DNA of 64,000 nt from Hermatobates lingyangjiaoensis (GCA_026182355.1 JAPFBL010000358.1:246001-310000), one strand, 5' to 3'. Positions 44,286 to 55,980 are shown, numbered from the stretch's first letter. Translations and numbers: made by a program. The notes: a model not told the origin generated them from the letters alone.

Positions 44286-46556
44286 ATGGACAGATTCTAT
44301 TGGTCCGAGTGAATACTGTTATTCCATTAATACTAAGTTTCGTCACTGCATGGGACATCACCTTGAAACACAACAGTCAATAATTATAATTTTTGTCTTG
44401 ACTGTTTAGGGGGGAGGGGGGGACCTCTCGTCTGGGTCATTATTCAGAAAAATAAGTTCAATTATAATTTCGGTCGCTATAAGATATTTATATTGATATA
44501 GCTTTTCGACCGCTGATATTTCAAATCCTCAAGAACCCCTTCTGTGAATTATAAGATATTTATTCACTTTTAACAAATTTTGGTCACATACATGAAATTC
44601 TAATCGACTCCAACATTTCATCTTTATTGGAAACATATTCAAGACTACATAAACATAACTACACAGTTTTGACAACAAAATTGTAAATTAAAAATGTAAT
44701 AAAATTTAATGTTACATATCAATACTTGAAGGAAACGGCGAAATGGTGTAATTGAGAATTTCATTCATCAGATCAAAAAAATCGATAAAAGAAAATAAAT
44801 ATACTTTGAAATAACTGAAGCCATGATAACAATACAATTGGCATATTTCTGTTGTTATAAAGTTATTAAATACTCATCGTGTTGTTATAAAATATAAACA
44901 AAATGGCAGGAATAGAAATATAGTATGCAACTCCACATGTAAACATTAGTTAGTGGCTTGTTATCATCAAAAGGAAGTCATGAAGAGGATTGACTATAAT
45001 GGAATGACATTTCAACTAGTGGAGGGAATGCTTTAAAGGAAATTGTTTTCACTTTGGGATTCAGAAGAAAATTAAGATTTAGAGTTGTCTAGGAGTAGAA
45101 TAAGTTAGAGTAACTTATTAGCTTATTAGTTATTATAGAGTAACGCACTTGAGAGCGTTAGAGTGAGATATGGAGGCTATCATGCTTTGAGGGTTTCAAC
45201 CTCTATGTAGCAATGGACATAAATTTCTTAAAACATGAAAGATGGGTATACAGCATCCCTGAGAGAAGACAGAAATACATAGCTCCGAGTATTTATAACA
45301 TGGGGCAGACATTAAGCATTCGACTAATTTCCAAATTAGAAAAGAGGAATTTCGTTTTTATTTTATATTATTGAGTAAAACCATGTTTTGTTTTATAAAA
45401 TACAGAATTTATTCAGTTCACCCTTAAAATTTAGATACTCCAAAACCAGGTGATAGTATTTTGAACAGCGCCTATTTTAAATGTCAAACCAATGAGTTGA
45501 TTGTTAAAGACCCCTTATTGGTTGACTTGGTTTACTATTGTTTTATTAGAGACAAGAATGGACTGCTAGAAAAGAGATTCAGAAGAAAGCAGTGTGCTCA
45601 AGTCAGTAAGAACGACCTTGAGTCTCAACCTTGCCTGCAACTGATTCAAAATGATAGTGATCCATCCACTTATCGATAAGCAAAGACCAGTACCAATCAA
45701 TAATATACAACTTTGCTAACTCATTAAAGCGATGTTTGTGTATCAACAATCTGAAAGCTGTTGGTCATCGTAAAAATTGATAAAAAACAGATACTCAGTT
45801 CAATTTAAAATTGCATACATTTAAAGGACTTGTATGTCAACATTACTTACTAGATATATCAAACGAGAAAAGCCTAGGCGACATAACAAAATACCTTTAA
45901 CTGTCAAAAGCAAAAGAATTTTTAACAATAAAAGGTGTTGGAAACAGCATTTGCAATTTGACTTTGCACAAGTACTAAGAAACGAAACAAAACTTTCACA
46001 TTGATTTTCATAGTTCATTTTTTGATTGTGTGGAGATTATTATAAAAAATATTCTTTAGCATGTAGAATTTTTTAATCAGCCCTAGAAAATTATTATTTT
46101 TAAGAATAGAGCAGTGAGCTGTAAGAGTAGTTTGCGTGATTAGTTGGCGCGGGTGCATGTCAAATCTCGGTTTAACTCAAGATATTTTGGTTTGGGAAAT
46201 GGGAAAATATTGTAATCATTCTCGCTCAGGATGTGATGCGGTCGAATCTGCAAGATGTATTATGTAAGGATCCCTTATACAATACGTAGATGTGAGCATT
46301 ATTCAATTTAGGACTTGTGGTGTATAATGGAAGGCGTGAATCACCTAAGTGGATTGCGCAAAATGGTGAAGTAGGAGAATCAATTGAAACACGTGGTTTG
46401 AGTAAAGGTAGCTGGATGCATGACAAAGTAAAAGAAGAGACAGGTGTGAAATTACCTTTAAGGAAACAGGAGATTCAAGTGGGGTAGAGTTCTATGGGCA
46501 GCATGGCATGTCACTGCTATCGAAGAACAAGACAAAACAGTTTAAAACAAGGTTAC

Positions 46557-46764
46557 CTCATCCTCGTCAGTCCTTTCTTCGTCAGTGTCCTGGTTGTGCG
46601 GGAGGTCACCAGGCTGCGCTGATGGCACAGTGGGCGTCACCTCAGTAGGGTCCGCCCCTCCTCCCTCCCCTTGGTCGTCGTAGTTGCCTAGTCGGGAGTT
46701 GGCTCTGGAGCCTGGGTTCGACTCTCCGTTGGCAGTGACAACAGGTGCGGCTAGCATTACCAAT
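46557..46764 (-). CDS. Doublecortin-domain gene, exon encoding an acidic linker
   Basis: Internal coding exon, read from 46764 down to 46557. The acceptor is TTGTTTGTTGACAG ending at 46765 and the donor is GAG/GTAACC at 46556. The exon is 208 bp: one base completes an incoming codon, then 69 codons follow, so it ends in phase 0. The peptide starts LVMLAAPVV, contains GSRANSRLGNYDDQGEGGG and ends DTDEERTDEDE. It is low-complexity and acidic with no recognisable fold, as expected of a linker before a DCX domain. Its GC content and codon use stand out sharply from the AT-rich flanks. Assignment to the same gene as the two exons downstream on this strand rests on strand, order and phase. No upstream exon could be supported between here and 64000. 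Confidence 0.72.
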
Positions 46765-46769
46765 CTGTC

Positions 46770-47325
46770 AACAAACAAATATATATTATTTTCTTAATAC
46801 CCCCAATAAATGAAATACATTATGTATTCGTAATTTGTTACTATGTTTATACTTCCATCACCCTCTCCAAACTTCCATAATTTAAGTTCTAGATACCATG
46901 TCAAACCCGAGAAATGTACAGTACAATGCTGCAAGCACTAATTTAGCGACCAAACAAAAATGAATCCAAATTTAATAGAAAAATCAAAGCCCTGAAGACA
47001 CCTGTAAGTAACAATTGGAGATTTACTCTAAATCTAAACACTTCTCAATTTTCTAAAACATTCATAATATTTTTTCATTTATTCATCATATATTCTTAAA
47101 GACTATCGTGTTGTTTACAATACTGCTTATCATTTTATTACCACTTAGTCATGCCATGAACCTACATCTTTACACCATACAATACTATAAGTAGAATCTA
47201 ATAATGCTGTTCACATAAACTATAATTTTAAATGTTTTCACCCTTCTGTTCCGAGTTTATTAGATTTTGCTTACTTTAAACAATATGGCTGTACTTGATG
47301 CCTGTAAGGTACGTGACCTACTTCT
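46770..47325. other. AT-rich, nothing recognised
   Basis: Sequence just upstream of the acidic-linker exon in transcription. No further exon with splice sites was found here. Confidence 0.4.
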
Positions 47326-47329
47326 ATAA

Positions 47330-47645
47330 TTATGTTATAGTATGTGGCCAAACCCTTCAATTCTGGTATGATACAAGCCCTAAATCTTTAATTATAATAT
47401 GGTATGTGGCCTAACTCTTTAATTATAATATAGTATGTGACCTAAATCTTTATTACCAAATAGTAGTGGTCTACCATTTTAAATCTAGCAGATGATTTAA
47501 ACATAAAGTTAAACATATTATTTTCGTTGGTGAATAATAAACATAGTAGGTGACCCACCTCTTTAATTTTGGTCTAGTATGAGCCCTAAATCTTGAATTA
47601 TGAGATAGTATTTGGCCTTCCCTCTTCAATTATTGTATAGAATGA
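47330..47645. repeat. Degenerate ~40-bp tandem repeat
   Basis: Repeated GTATGTGGCCTAA..CTTTAATTATAATATA-like units, strongly diverged. Confidence 0.7.
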
Positions 47646-48127
47646 GGTCCACAAGGTTTGAACGTGTCCTATCTCTTCGCTTAAAGTACATATAAGTACA
47701 AGGCAATTTGTATAATCTAAAATTAAATAACATTTATTTATCTTTAAACAGGGATAAGTAATAATAATTTAAAATAATTTCAGCTGTAATTTATTTTAAT
47801 TTAATTTATACTAATTTATTCCTAAACTTTTAATTAATTTTTAATTGTTTAATAATATTAATTACAATTTAGTAATATTTTATTATAAAGTGTGCTAAAG
47901 ATAAAAAAAAATGATGAATTGTTTTCAATATTTTTGACGTTCTAATTACTTTTATTACCTTACAGTGACATTAATAGTATGACATGCACTTTCTCAATTG
48001 ACAAACATTGTTTTTATCTCTATGAGCTCTGTTACAGGTATATGATTTACTTGCAACAACTTTGTCATATTCTGTATAACAATCAACAAGTTAGAACAAA
48101 CATTTTTTTTAAGCGGTTGTCATATAC

Positions 48128-48780
48128 CAGAATCCAATAGGTAGATTATATATTATACCAACCGTGACTTGCCATACCGGGAACAAAGAATTATATCCTA
48201 TACTACATCTGAATCATCATGCCGTCACATACTATACCAGAATCAAAGAATTAAAAAAAATATTTTAGGAGCTGCCACATGCTATACTAGAATCCAGCAG
48301 GTAGATTATATACTATACCGACAGTCACATGATATACCACAGATAAGGAGTTGCATCATATATTATACCTGAATAAACATACCATACTGACTAGCATACT
48401 ATACCAGAAAAAAGGAGTTAGAAGGGATTTTTAGGGGCTGCCACATGCTATACTAGAAACCAGCAGGAAGATTATATACTAAACCGACAGTCACATGATA
48501 TACCACAGATAAAGAGTTGCATCATATATTATACCTGAATAAACATACCATACTGACTAGCATACTATACCAGAAAAAAGGAGTTAGAAGGGATTTTTAG
48601 GGGCTGCCACATGCTATACTAGAAACCAGCAGGAAGATTATATACTAAACCGACAGTCACATTATATACCAGAGATAAAGAGTGTATCATATACTACACC
48701 TGAGTCAAAGAAGCAGGGAACATACCTTACCGACTGTTACATACTAGACCAAAATCAAAAGTAGTTTGACCACACTTTTT
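48128..48780 (+). repeat. 166-bp tandem repeat
   Basis: GCTGCCACATGCTATACTAG starts at 48271, 48437 and 48603. Units contain CAGTCACATGATATACCAC and CATACCATACTGACTAGC. The last two units are nearly identical and the outer ones diverged. Confidence 0.9.
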
Positions 48781-48794
48781 ACTAACTGTGCAAA

Positions 48795-48870
48795 GAATAT
48801 ACTTTGCACAAGATAAGAATATACTTTGCACAAGATAAGAATATACTTTGCACAAGATAAGAATATACTT
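48795..48870 (+). repeat. 22-bp tandem repeat, about four units
   Basis: AAGAATATACTTTGCACAAGAT units ending where the 28S fragment begins. Confidence 0.93.
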
Positions 48871-48889
48871 TCGACTAGTATATAGCTGG

Positions 48890-49225
48890 GTCTGTGTCTA
48901 AACACTGGTCAGCAACGCTCTAGTTTCGAGCTCTTATCCGACCCGTCTTGAAACACGGACCAAGGAGTCCAACATGTGCGCAAGTCGTTGGGAATTGAAC
49001 ACCCAAAGGCGAAATAAAAGTGAAGAAAGCATTTTTGCTTTATTATTTCTTTAGGGAGGATGAGAAGCGTTGTTTCAATTTTTTTGGAATAATTTTCTCC
49101 GCACTCCCGGGGCGTCTCTATTTCATTGCGAAAGAAGGCGCACCAAGAGCGTACACGTTGGGACCCATAAGATGGTGAACTATGCCTGGCCAGGACGAAG
49201 CCAGGGGAAACCCTGGTGGAGGTTT
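48890..49225 (+). rRNA. 28S rRNA fragment (pseudogene)
   Basis: Contains signature blocks of large-subunit rRNA in the correct order: ATCCGACCCGTCTTGAAACA, CGGACCAAGGAGTC, AACATGTGCGCAAGTCGTTG, AAAGGCGAAAT-AAAGTGAA, CGCACTCCCGGGGCGTCTC, GCGCACCAAGAGCGTACACG, TTGGGACCC, GATGGTGAACTATGCCTGGC, and GGGGAAACCCTGGTGGAGG. The stretch corresponds to the end of the D2 expansion through the following conserved core and D3 side. It is an isolated piece of about 340 bp embedded in tandem repeats, with substitutions in normally fixed positions (for example CCCATAAG for CCCGAAAG, GTCTCTATTTCATTG for GTCTCGTACTCATTG). It is therefore a displaced pseudogene, not part of an rDNA unit. Confidence 0.93.
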
Positions 49226-49429
49226 CAAATACCAGAATGAAACAGGTAAGGCGTACTGTACCAGGATACCCAGATAACCAATGAGGTATGAAGTACTACC
49301 AAGGACTATATCAATATCACAGTCGGTTCATAATGCAATAGTATTATAGTAAACGCCAAAGAGCCAGGATACACAGCCTGTCAGAACAGGGAACCACAGA
49401 TCTTATCTCTACTACCGCCCGAAATAGAC

Positions 49430-50490
49430 CTTGTATGAAGTTGTTCGATGATCTCTGTGTGTGTGGGTGGGTGGGTGGGTGAATATGTATCCAAAGCTTG
49501 TTACCAGGCTACGGTCCAGAATCTTTGATGGATCAAGTTGATACTTTACACAAAAATAGGCATCATGGTGTAGATCAGGGGTGTCAAACTCATTTTGGTC
49601 TAGAGGACGAATACAGCTTAGTTTAATCTCAAGCGGGCCAAGCCAGTAAGTTCATTGCAAAATTCATAGAACTAACAATAAGGCTACCTTTTTCTTTGCA
49701 TCTGTCACTAATACTAATAATTAGTGCAAAGGAAAATAAGTTAATTATAAAAAATCTTTATTAAAATTCGACACACTGTATCCACTGTTATCCATTTTGA
49801 CACAGATATTTCACTGGTTAAGGTGCGACAACAAAGGAAAAGTGGATAATACAGCACGTACTAAAATACTGGTGGATAATATAAGAACTGCAGATTTTTA
49901 AGGAAATTAGAGTAAACTGATTTTTTTTCTTTTTACAATAATGCAGATTTATCCCCCTGGCCGGATCGAACCCCCAGGTGGACCGGATCCGGCCCACGGG
50001 CCGTATGTTTGACACCAGTGGTGTAGATCCCTATATTTTAGGAGTAATTATGCATGAAGAAAGAATCACTCTTTCTGCCAAAAACCTGTTGTTAGACTAC
50101 TTTTTTCTTCTCCTAAACTACTAATTCTAGAGTTTTGACTATTAGATATTATCTTTGAGGTTACAAGTGCAATAAATGAAAAATATAATCACATTTTTAA
50201 AATAACGGAACATTTTTTTTTTAATAAAGTGTAAATATTTTGACTTGAAATTCAATCTAGAGAGACTGTCTCAAGCGATACAGCTTGACGAATCAAAATG
50301 AAACTATACCAAAAAAAATTAAACATTCTGAGGAGCACCAGTTGAGATATTTTTTTTCAAAATTACATTCACCTGAGAGCCATTACATTATATTTTCTGT
50401 TTTCAGAAAATCCTGTTGTTTATACAGAAAAAACGTCAGAAATCATGTTTTTTTACGCTAAACGGCTAACTAAAAAAACATGAATATATT
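49430..50490 (+). repeat. Dispersed repeat A, copy 1 (split by a hAT insertion)
   Basis: Matches 51980-52510 through GCTTGTTACCA, CAGAATCTTTG.TGGAT.AAG, GAGTAATTATG/GAGCAATTAAG, AAACTACTAATTCTAGAGTTTTG and CAAAATGAAACTAT at roughly 80-85 per cent. The hAT-type element at 49576-50020 interrupts it. The GTGGGTGGGTGGGTGGGTG tract near 49460 belongs to it. Confidence 0.75.
49576..50020. mobile_element. Non-autonomous hAT-type element, 445 bp
   Basis: Ends CAGGGGTGTCAAAC and GTTTGACACCAGTG (inverted, two mismatches), with an exact 8-bp target duplication GTGTAGAT at 49568-49575 and 50021-50028. Both are features of hAT transposons. No transposase frame. It interrupts an identifiable older repeat. 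Confidence 0.92.
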
Positions 50491-50494
50491 GCAA

Positions 50495-50870
50495 TAAAAT
50501 CTGGAGTGGCCTACACTCAACTTTACTATAAGTAACTTAATATCAAATTTCTTGAGTGTATAACACATAACGTCTCATTTAAGCATAATGTAAACATCTA
50601 AATGGGATGTGATTATTAGTCTTTCATTCCTGAGGTAGCAAAGATAGTGATTGAAGGACATATCAATATATAAGCTTATTTTTGTACATCACACAGTTGA
50701 TGCAAATAATTTCATTAGTATAACTACAGCAGTAATAACATTTTTGAAAAACCAAAGTGAACATTTCTTGATACGAAATATTCTCCTACAAGAGAACATG
50801 GCTTTTGTTCAAATAGCCAGTGGATTTCTTACATGGATTACTTGATATCCTTCTACATTGAATATTAAAG
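50495..50870 (+). repeat. Dispersed repeat B, copy 1
   Basis: CACTCAACTTTACTATAAGT through TTTGTACATCACACAG and ATAACTACAGCAGTAATAAC. Inverted copies lie at 53090-53345 and 54270-54660. A 64-codon frame (50651-50845) is also open in the third copy, but the two peptides differ mainly by amino-acid-changing substitutions, so I do not call a gene. Confidence 0.8.
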
Positions 50871-50934
50871 TATCATTTCTTATTGCGTTTAGAACGTTTA
50901 CACTCTCTTATATGTACCTGCATCTAATCCTGTT

Positions 50935-51075
50935 TTACAGCTAGGTTAGATTAAGTTAGGTTGCAGTGTCAGTCTCACATGGGAACACACATAGCCAGAA
51001 CATTGACCCATTCTGATACTACACCATGAACATTCTACATTTCGTAATTCTAGATTTCACCTAACTCAAGTGTAT
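50935..51075 (-). mobile_element. SINE 3' fragment
   Basis: The reverse complement reads CACTTGAGTTAGGTGAAATC, ATGTAGAATGTTCATGGTG, CAATGTTCTGGCTATGTGTG, CACTGCAACCTAACTTAATC, matching 40190-40320. Confidence 0.75.
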
Positions 51076-51254
51076 TAAAAATGTAATATTGATAGTATCT
51101 GAAACAGCTTGATCCACATCTGTTCTGGTTTAGTTATTTGAATGCATTCATTCGGTCAGTCGATGTGTTTTCACAAGCGACGTTTCTTAAAGGAGTGATA
51201 TTCAACCTTTAGTTCATTGGAAGATCTATTCTCTCTTATAGTTGGATCTAATCC

Positions 51255-51370
51255 TCTTTTTCACCAAGGATAGGTTAGGTTGCAATGGCACTCTCACAAG
51301 AGAACACACATAGCCAGAACATTGCCCTCCTTTGTGATACCACACAATGAACACTCTTCCTAACTCAAGT
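51255..51370 (-). mobile_element. SINE 3' fragment
   Basis: Same tail as 50935-51075 (CATTGCAACCTAACC, GGCTATGTGTGTTC, CACTTGAGTTAGG on minus), shortened. Two fragments 300 bp apart in the same direction. Confidence 0.72.
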
Positions 51371-51879
51371 GAATTTAGAGTAGAGATCTTTAGCGACTAC
51401 CTGGCATCATATAAGCTCGAGACAGATTGCTTAACGTCCTTCCCGATTCATATTTACCACATAAAAAACATTCAAAAAAGGAAAATTAGTATTAAACTTT
51501 CACAGAAGAGAAGACATACAATAAAAATTAAAATCAAGAATGCTCTATGTTGACTGTTTTGATGTAAGACAACTTTACGTGGTTGATCTCAGTCTGATAA
51601 CGAATATTGTTGTGAGTAGATTTTACTTTCTTCAAAAGAAGTGCGTTTGACTTGTTGGTGGGTAAATTAGGACCAGATGATAAATTGGCTATATCCTGAG
51701 GAATACTACCATATCAGTGCTGACCTGTCAAAATTTGTACAGCCCACTTCACCACCCACCCACCCACACCACCCACCACCACAAACGTTCTTCTACATCA
51801 ATCAATGCATTAAGGCCTTTCATCAAGTCGGAAGTATAAATAAAACTTAGTCAACTAGTTAACTGAAAATTCATATTTT

Positions 51880-52520
51880 AGTTTTTACTTTACTATAAGT
51901 AAAGTATAGTGATCGTGAAAAAAAAATCTCGAGATTTTGACGGAATTATATGTTTTGAGGTCCCAAAAGACGTTTCATAAAGATTTTCAATGATGTCTGA
52001 GTGTGGATGTAGGTGGGTGGGTGAGTGTGTTAGCATTGCTTGTTACCACGCCACAGTTCAGAATCTTTGCTGGATGAAGTTGATAGTTTACATAAAAAAG
52101 GACCTCATAGTGTACATAAACCCAGTTGTTTGGGAGCAATTAAGAATGATAGCAAAGCCACTTTTATTGCCAAAAAAGTTTTTAGATTATATTTTTTTCC
52201 CCTAAACTATTAATTCTAAGAGTTTTGAAAATATGGCATTATCTTTGAGGTTACTAATGCAATAAACGAAAAATATATTCAGAATTTTAAAACAACGGAA
52301 AATATTTTTTTTTTAATTTAATGTAAAAATTTTGACTTATAATTCAATCTCAAACCTTGTGAGAGCGATACAAGCCATACTGTTTGACGGATCAAAATGA
52401 AACTATGCCTGAAAATAGAACATTATGTTGAGAATGAGTTGAGATATTTTGTTTCAAAATTACATTCGCTAATGGGGCGTTATAGTACGATTTCTGTTTT
52501 CAGAAAATGTTTTTTTGACG
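51880..52520 (+). repeat. Dispersed repeat A, copy 2
   Basis: Begins TTTACTTTACTATAAGTAAAG and runs through the boxes shared with 49430-50490, without the hAT insertion. With repeat B inverted at 53090-53345, whose end is CTTATAGTAAAG, it may form one 1.45-kb element with short terminal inverted repeats. Confidence 0.65.
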
Positions 52521-53089
52521 GTAAACGGATCATTAAAAAATAATGAAAATTTGACCAAAAATGGAACAAAAAATTAGCAATTCATAAAAAAAAATCACGA
52601 AGTTTCAATGGCGGGAAAGAGCAATAACGCTATAAAAACTGTTTGTTTACCCTAGGCTGAGAGATCACCTGCTCTACTTGTCGAATTTTTTATATTTTTT
52701 TACATTGTTTACATTGACTTAGAAATTTTTTGAGCGAATCCACTGAAATAAAATTGATATTTATAAAGGAACAATTTAAATAGTTTATTGACTTATATGA
52801 GATGTAAGGGGAATAATATTGTGCAGGAAATGATAACACTCACTCAGAAAAACTTCGTTTATATGTTATTTGACAAAGGAGAAGGAAAATGATCTTATTA
52901 AATACTAAGAAGCTATAAAATTCCCAGTATAATAATTGTGTAAAAAACCAAAAATGTAAAAGCTTATTCAAAATTGAAATCTTTCGTTTAGAGATTAATA
53001 AATGTAATTATCGTACATCTATAATAATAAATCATCTTAAAACAACATTTTCTTCGTTGTTTATGATGTTTTTCAGAGAAAAAAAAGGG

Positions 53090-53345
53090 TATTTTCCTGT
53101 TATTACTGCTGTAGTTATACTAATTAAATTATTTGTATCAGCTGTGTGATGTACAAAAATAAGCTTATATATTGATATGTCCTTCAATCACTATCTTTAC
53201 TACCTCAGGAATGAAAGACTAATAATCATATCCCATTTAGATGTTTACGTTATGCTTAAATGAGACGTTATGTGTTATATACTCAAGAAATTTGATATTA
53301 AGTTACTTATAGTAAAGTTGAGTGTAGGCCACTCCAGATTTTTTT
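53090..53345 (-). repeat. Dispersed repeat B, copy 2 (inverted)
   Basis: Reverse complement of 50506-50746 at over 90 per cent by eye. The most similar pair in this family. Confidence 0.85.
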
Positions 53346-53349
53346 TTAT

Positions 53350-54260
53350 GTGTTTCTATCGACTTAGGAATTTTTTAAGTGAATTCACTGAAATAAAATT
53401 GATGATTATAATGGAAATATTTAAATAATTTATTGACATATATGAAATATAACAGGAATAATATCTTTACATGTAAAAAATACCGCCAATAAACATAAAT
53501 TTCTGTTGCTTTCCATGGTATAATGGATTTTGCTCACAAAATCCTTTAATCAATCTATATATTGCACTCTTGAACAAAACATAATTTCAGTTGTAAATTA
53601 TTTTGTGTTTGTAAATCATAGTATCTTTGAGTAAAATTGAAGTGTGAGGAATGGACTCATTCCTCATAAAAGAGCAGTTATGTTTGTTGACAAATATTCA
53701 GTTCTTTCAAGTCTAGTCTAAAAGTTCCTATCCATTATTTTTAAAAATGTCAAGCTTCCAGGTATAAACGTTTTAAATAATACTGAATAGCTGGCAGTGA
53801 CTTTGTTTTGAGTATATAAACTGGCTAATTACTAATGCATTTTGTCTCAATATACTTTCACAGCAACCTTATAACACAGTACAGCACGCAGGAAAAAGAT
53901 AGCACTCGCTCAGGGTGAATTGGTGTATATGATTTTTGACAAAGGGAAAGAATAGTTGTTTTTATTAAATACTAGGAAGCCATGAAACTCCCAATATAAT
54001 AATTCTATAAAACAATTAAAATATAAAACGTAATTTAAAAAAGAAAACTTTTTTCAAGGAAAATAAATTTAATTATCCTTGATATTAAATTAAAAATTAT
54101 CTTAAAGCGACATTTTTTCCTGGTATGTTTCTGATATTTGAGAAAAAATAGGGATATTTTCAATTTTTAGATGGGAAACACGGTATTAAATCTTCAGTGT
54201 AGAAGGAGGTCAGATAAAGTATGTAAGAGATCCGCAGACTATTGAAACAAAAGCCATGTT
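53350..54260. other. AT-rich, nothing recognised
   Basis: 53860-54000 repeats parts of 52780-52930 (AGGAAA.TGATAACACTC/AAAGATAGCACTC, TTATTAAATACTA.GAAGC), so it is more of the same repeat. No gene. Confidence 0.4.
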
Positions 54261-54269
54261 CACCTGTAA

Positions 54270-54660
54270 GACATCATTTCGTAACACGAAATCTATACTT
54301 TCGCTTTTCATAAAAGTTATTACTACTGTAGTTATACTAAGGATATTATTTGCATCAGTGGTGTGATATACAATAATAAGCGTGTGTATTGATAAGTGGA
54401 TCAATCACTATCTTTTTTTTTTTTTTTTTTATTTTCCTCACGGGTAGTAACCCTACCATGAGGGAGTTTATTTTTCCTTTAACCTGTTCCCATAAATCAC
54501 TATCTGTACTGCCTCCAGGAATGAAAGACTAATAAACATCTCCCATTTAGACATTTATATTATACCTTAATGAAACATTATTTATTATATACCCAAGAAT
54601 TATGATATTATGTTTACTTATACTAAAGTTGAGTGTAGCCCACTCCAGATTTTTTGATGT
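54270..54660 (-). repeat. Dispersed repeat B, copy 3 (split by a LINE end)
   Basis: Inverted, more diverged copy of 50495-50870, interrupted at 54414-54494. Confidence 0.8.
54414..54494 (-). mobile_element. 5'-truncated non-LTR retrotransposon end
   Basis: 81 bp flanked by an 11-bp direct repeat AATCACTATCT at 54403-54413 and 54495-54505. On minus it ends in an A tract (T tract on plus, from 54414) after CTCCCTCATGGTAGGGTTAC and TACCCGTGAGG. Poly(A) plus target duplication is the mark of target-primed reverse transcription. Confidence 0.88.
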
Positions 54661-55073
54661 ACGAAATCAAATAAATATGGTATTTATTTATTCTGTATAT
54701 TTATCTATATTCTATATTTATTCTAAGGACTCTAAATACGGTAGTTCAAATAATTGTAACCATTCTAAAATCTTTAAATTATGGTGAATTAAAACATACA
54801 GGCAAGTGTTTAATGATTAATATCCTAAACATAATTTATTTTACATTCCATATTTCTTTGGCTTTTCTATTAGCTGTATTTAATACCTCTCTGTCTGAAA
54901 TATCGCCTCTTAGCACGTACCGCCCGGTGCGGACCGAACCCTCACTCTATGCTGCATAACTGATTATAGGATATCAAGGGCTGCAAGTCTTTGCAGAACT
55001 CTAGAACTTTTAAAAGCAGTATTTTATTGTTGTTAGGATTAAAAATACATTAAATATTAGCAAGGCTTACATA

Positions 55074-55385
55074 GGGGCCAGGTTATCACAGTAGTTAACC
55101 TACTCACCTCTGGGCTGGTAGTCCAGGGTTCAATGCCAACCTGGCCCTCGATTTATTCACACAGGAGATGAATAAATCTGAGTACGTCGTCCCTCGGAGA
55201 GGACGTTAAGTCGTCAGTCCCGAGCTTGTACGATGTCAGGTACTCGTTAAAGATCCCTACTCGACATGCACTTGAATTAGGCAAAAATTCAGGACTCCCA
55301 ATGTAGGATATGTAGAATCACCGATCAAACAAAAAGCCGGTAAACGGCTGACGTTATCACCGCAACGGGATCAGTTTAAACAAAA
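55074..55385 (+). mobile_element. tRNA-derived SINE
   Basis: Head GGGGCCAGGTTATCACAGTAG, B box GGTTCAATGCC (55127-55137), then GATGAATAAATCTGAGTACG, CCCTCGGAGAGGACG, TCCCGAGCTTG, CAGGTACTCGTTAAAG, CACTTGAATTAGGC, CAATGTAGGAT. It ends in an A-rich tract near 55380. Confidence 0.85.
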
Positions 55386-55534
55386 AAAAAGCCTTACATA
55401 CTGATATCAGTAGTTCTACAAACATTCAACACAGCTTTCCGGTAGGTCGTGACCCACTGGTAGATGACGAATCTCTCATAAGTGATCACACAGGTGTTTC
55501 ATCCTTGACACCTATAGCTTGCATTAATTTGAAT

Positions 55535-55980
55535 CAGTGTTTCCCAAAGTGGGCGGTGTATTGAAATAGGGGGGGGAGGGGGCCGCGGTAATGCAAAAAG
55601 GAGAGGGGATTCTATTTTTCTATTTCCATAAATTGAAAATGTTCATGCAATATAATTTCTAAATTTACTTAACGTGTAAACACGACATGTAAACTTCTAG
55701 GAAACGTTTTCTTAAAATTATTTGTTGATTTTTATATTAAAAGTATCTTATCACCTAAGTTTCTTTTATTGTGTATTAATTCTTTTGCATAAATATGCTA
55801 TGAAACTATACATCTATTGGATTCTAAATAAATATTCGATTAGTAATTATTTTAATTAAATTTTGAAAATGTTACTCATTTGGTTATTTAGTCTAGGTAT
55901 CTGATTATTATTCAAGGGTGTTGAGTTATAGGTTTATGGACCCAAGGGGGCAGTCACTCGAAAAAGTTTGGGAAACACTG
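55535..55980. mobile_element. Non-autonomous hAT-type element, 446 bp
   Basis: Ends CAGTGTTTCCCAAAGTGGGC and AGTTTGGGAAACACTG, inverted. The 8-bp target duplication ATTTGAAT (55527-55534) / ATTTAAAT (55981-55988) has one change. No coding frame. The ends differ from those of the element at 49576, so it is a separate family. Confidence 0.9.

Larger units (their letters stand above)
33892..46556 (-). other. Inferred 12.7 kb intron of the doublecortin gene
   Basis: Stretch between the two linker exons on the minus strand. It carries SINE, PLE-derived and hAT-like fragments listed separately. Outside those (33900-35860, 38000-38930, 39400-40010, 40570-42160, 43220-44110 and 44290-46550) I see AT-rich sequence with no supported gene. 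Short palindromes occur at 35160-35250. About 100 bp at 35880-35985 match 36850-36960 and belong to the interior of a PLE-type repeat. The open frame at 45461-45679 has no recognisable domain or splice context. Confidence 0.6.

Noticed and set aside
45461..45679. 72-codon frame in the large intron
   Set aside because: No recognisable domain, no splice sites fitting the neighbouring exons and AT-rich composition like the surrounding non-coding DNA.
50651..50845. Frame conserved between repeat B copies at 50.7 and 54.3 kb
   Set aside because: Differences are mostly amino-acid changing and the frame is cut short in the closest copy at 53.1 kb. It stays open by shared descent, not by selection.
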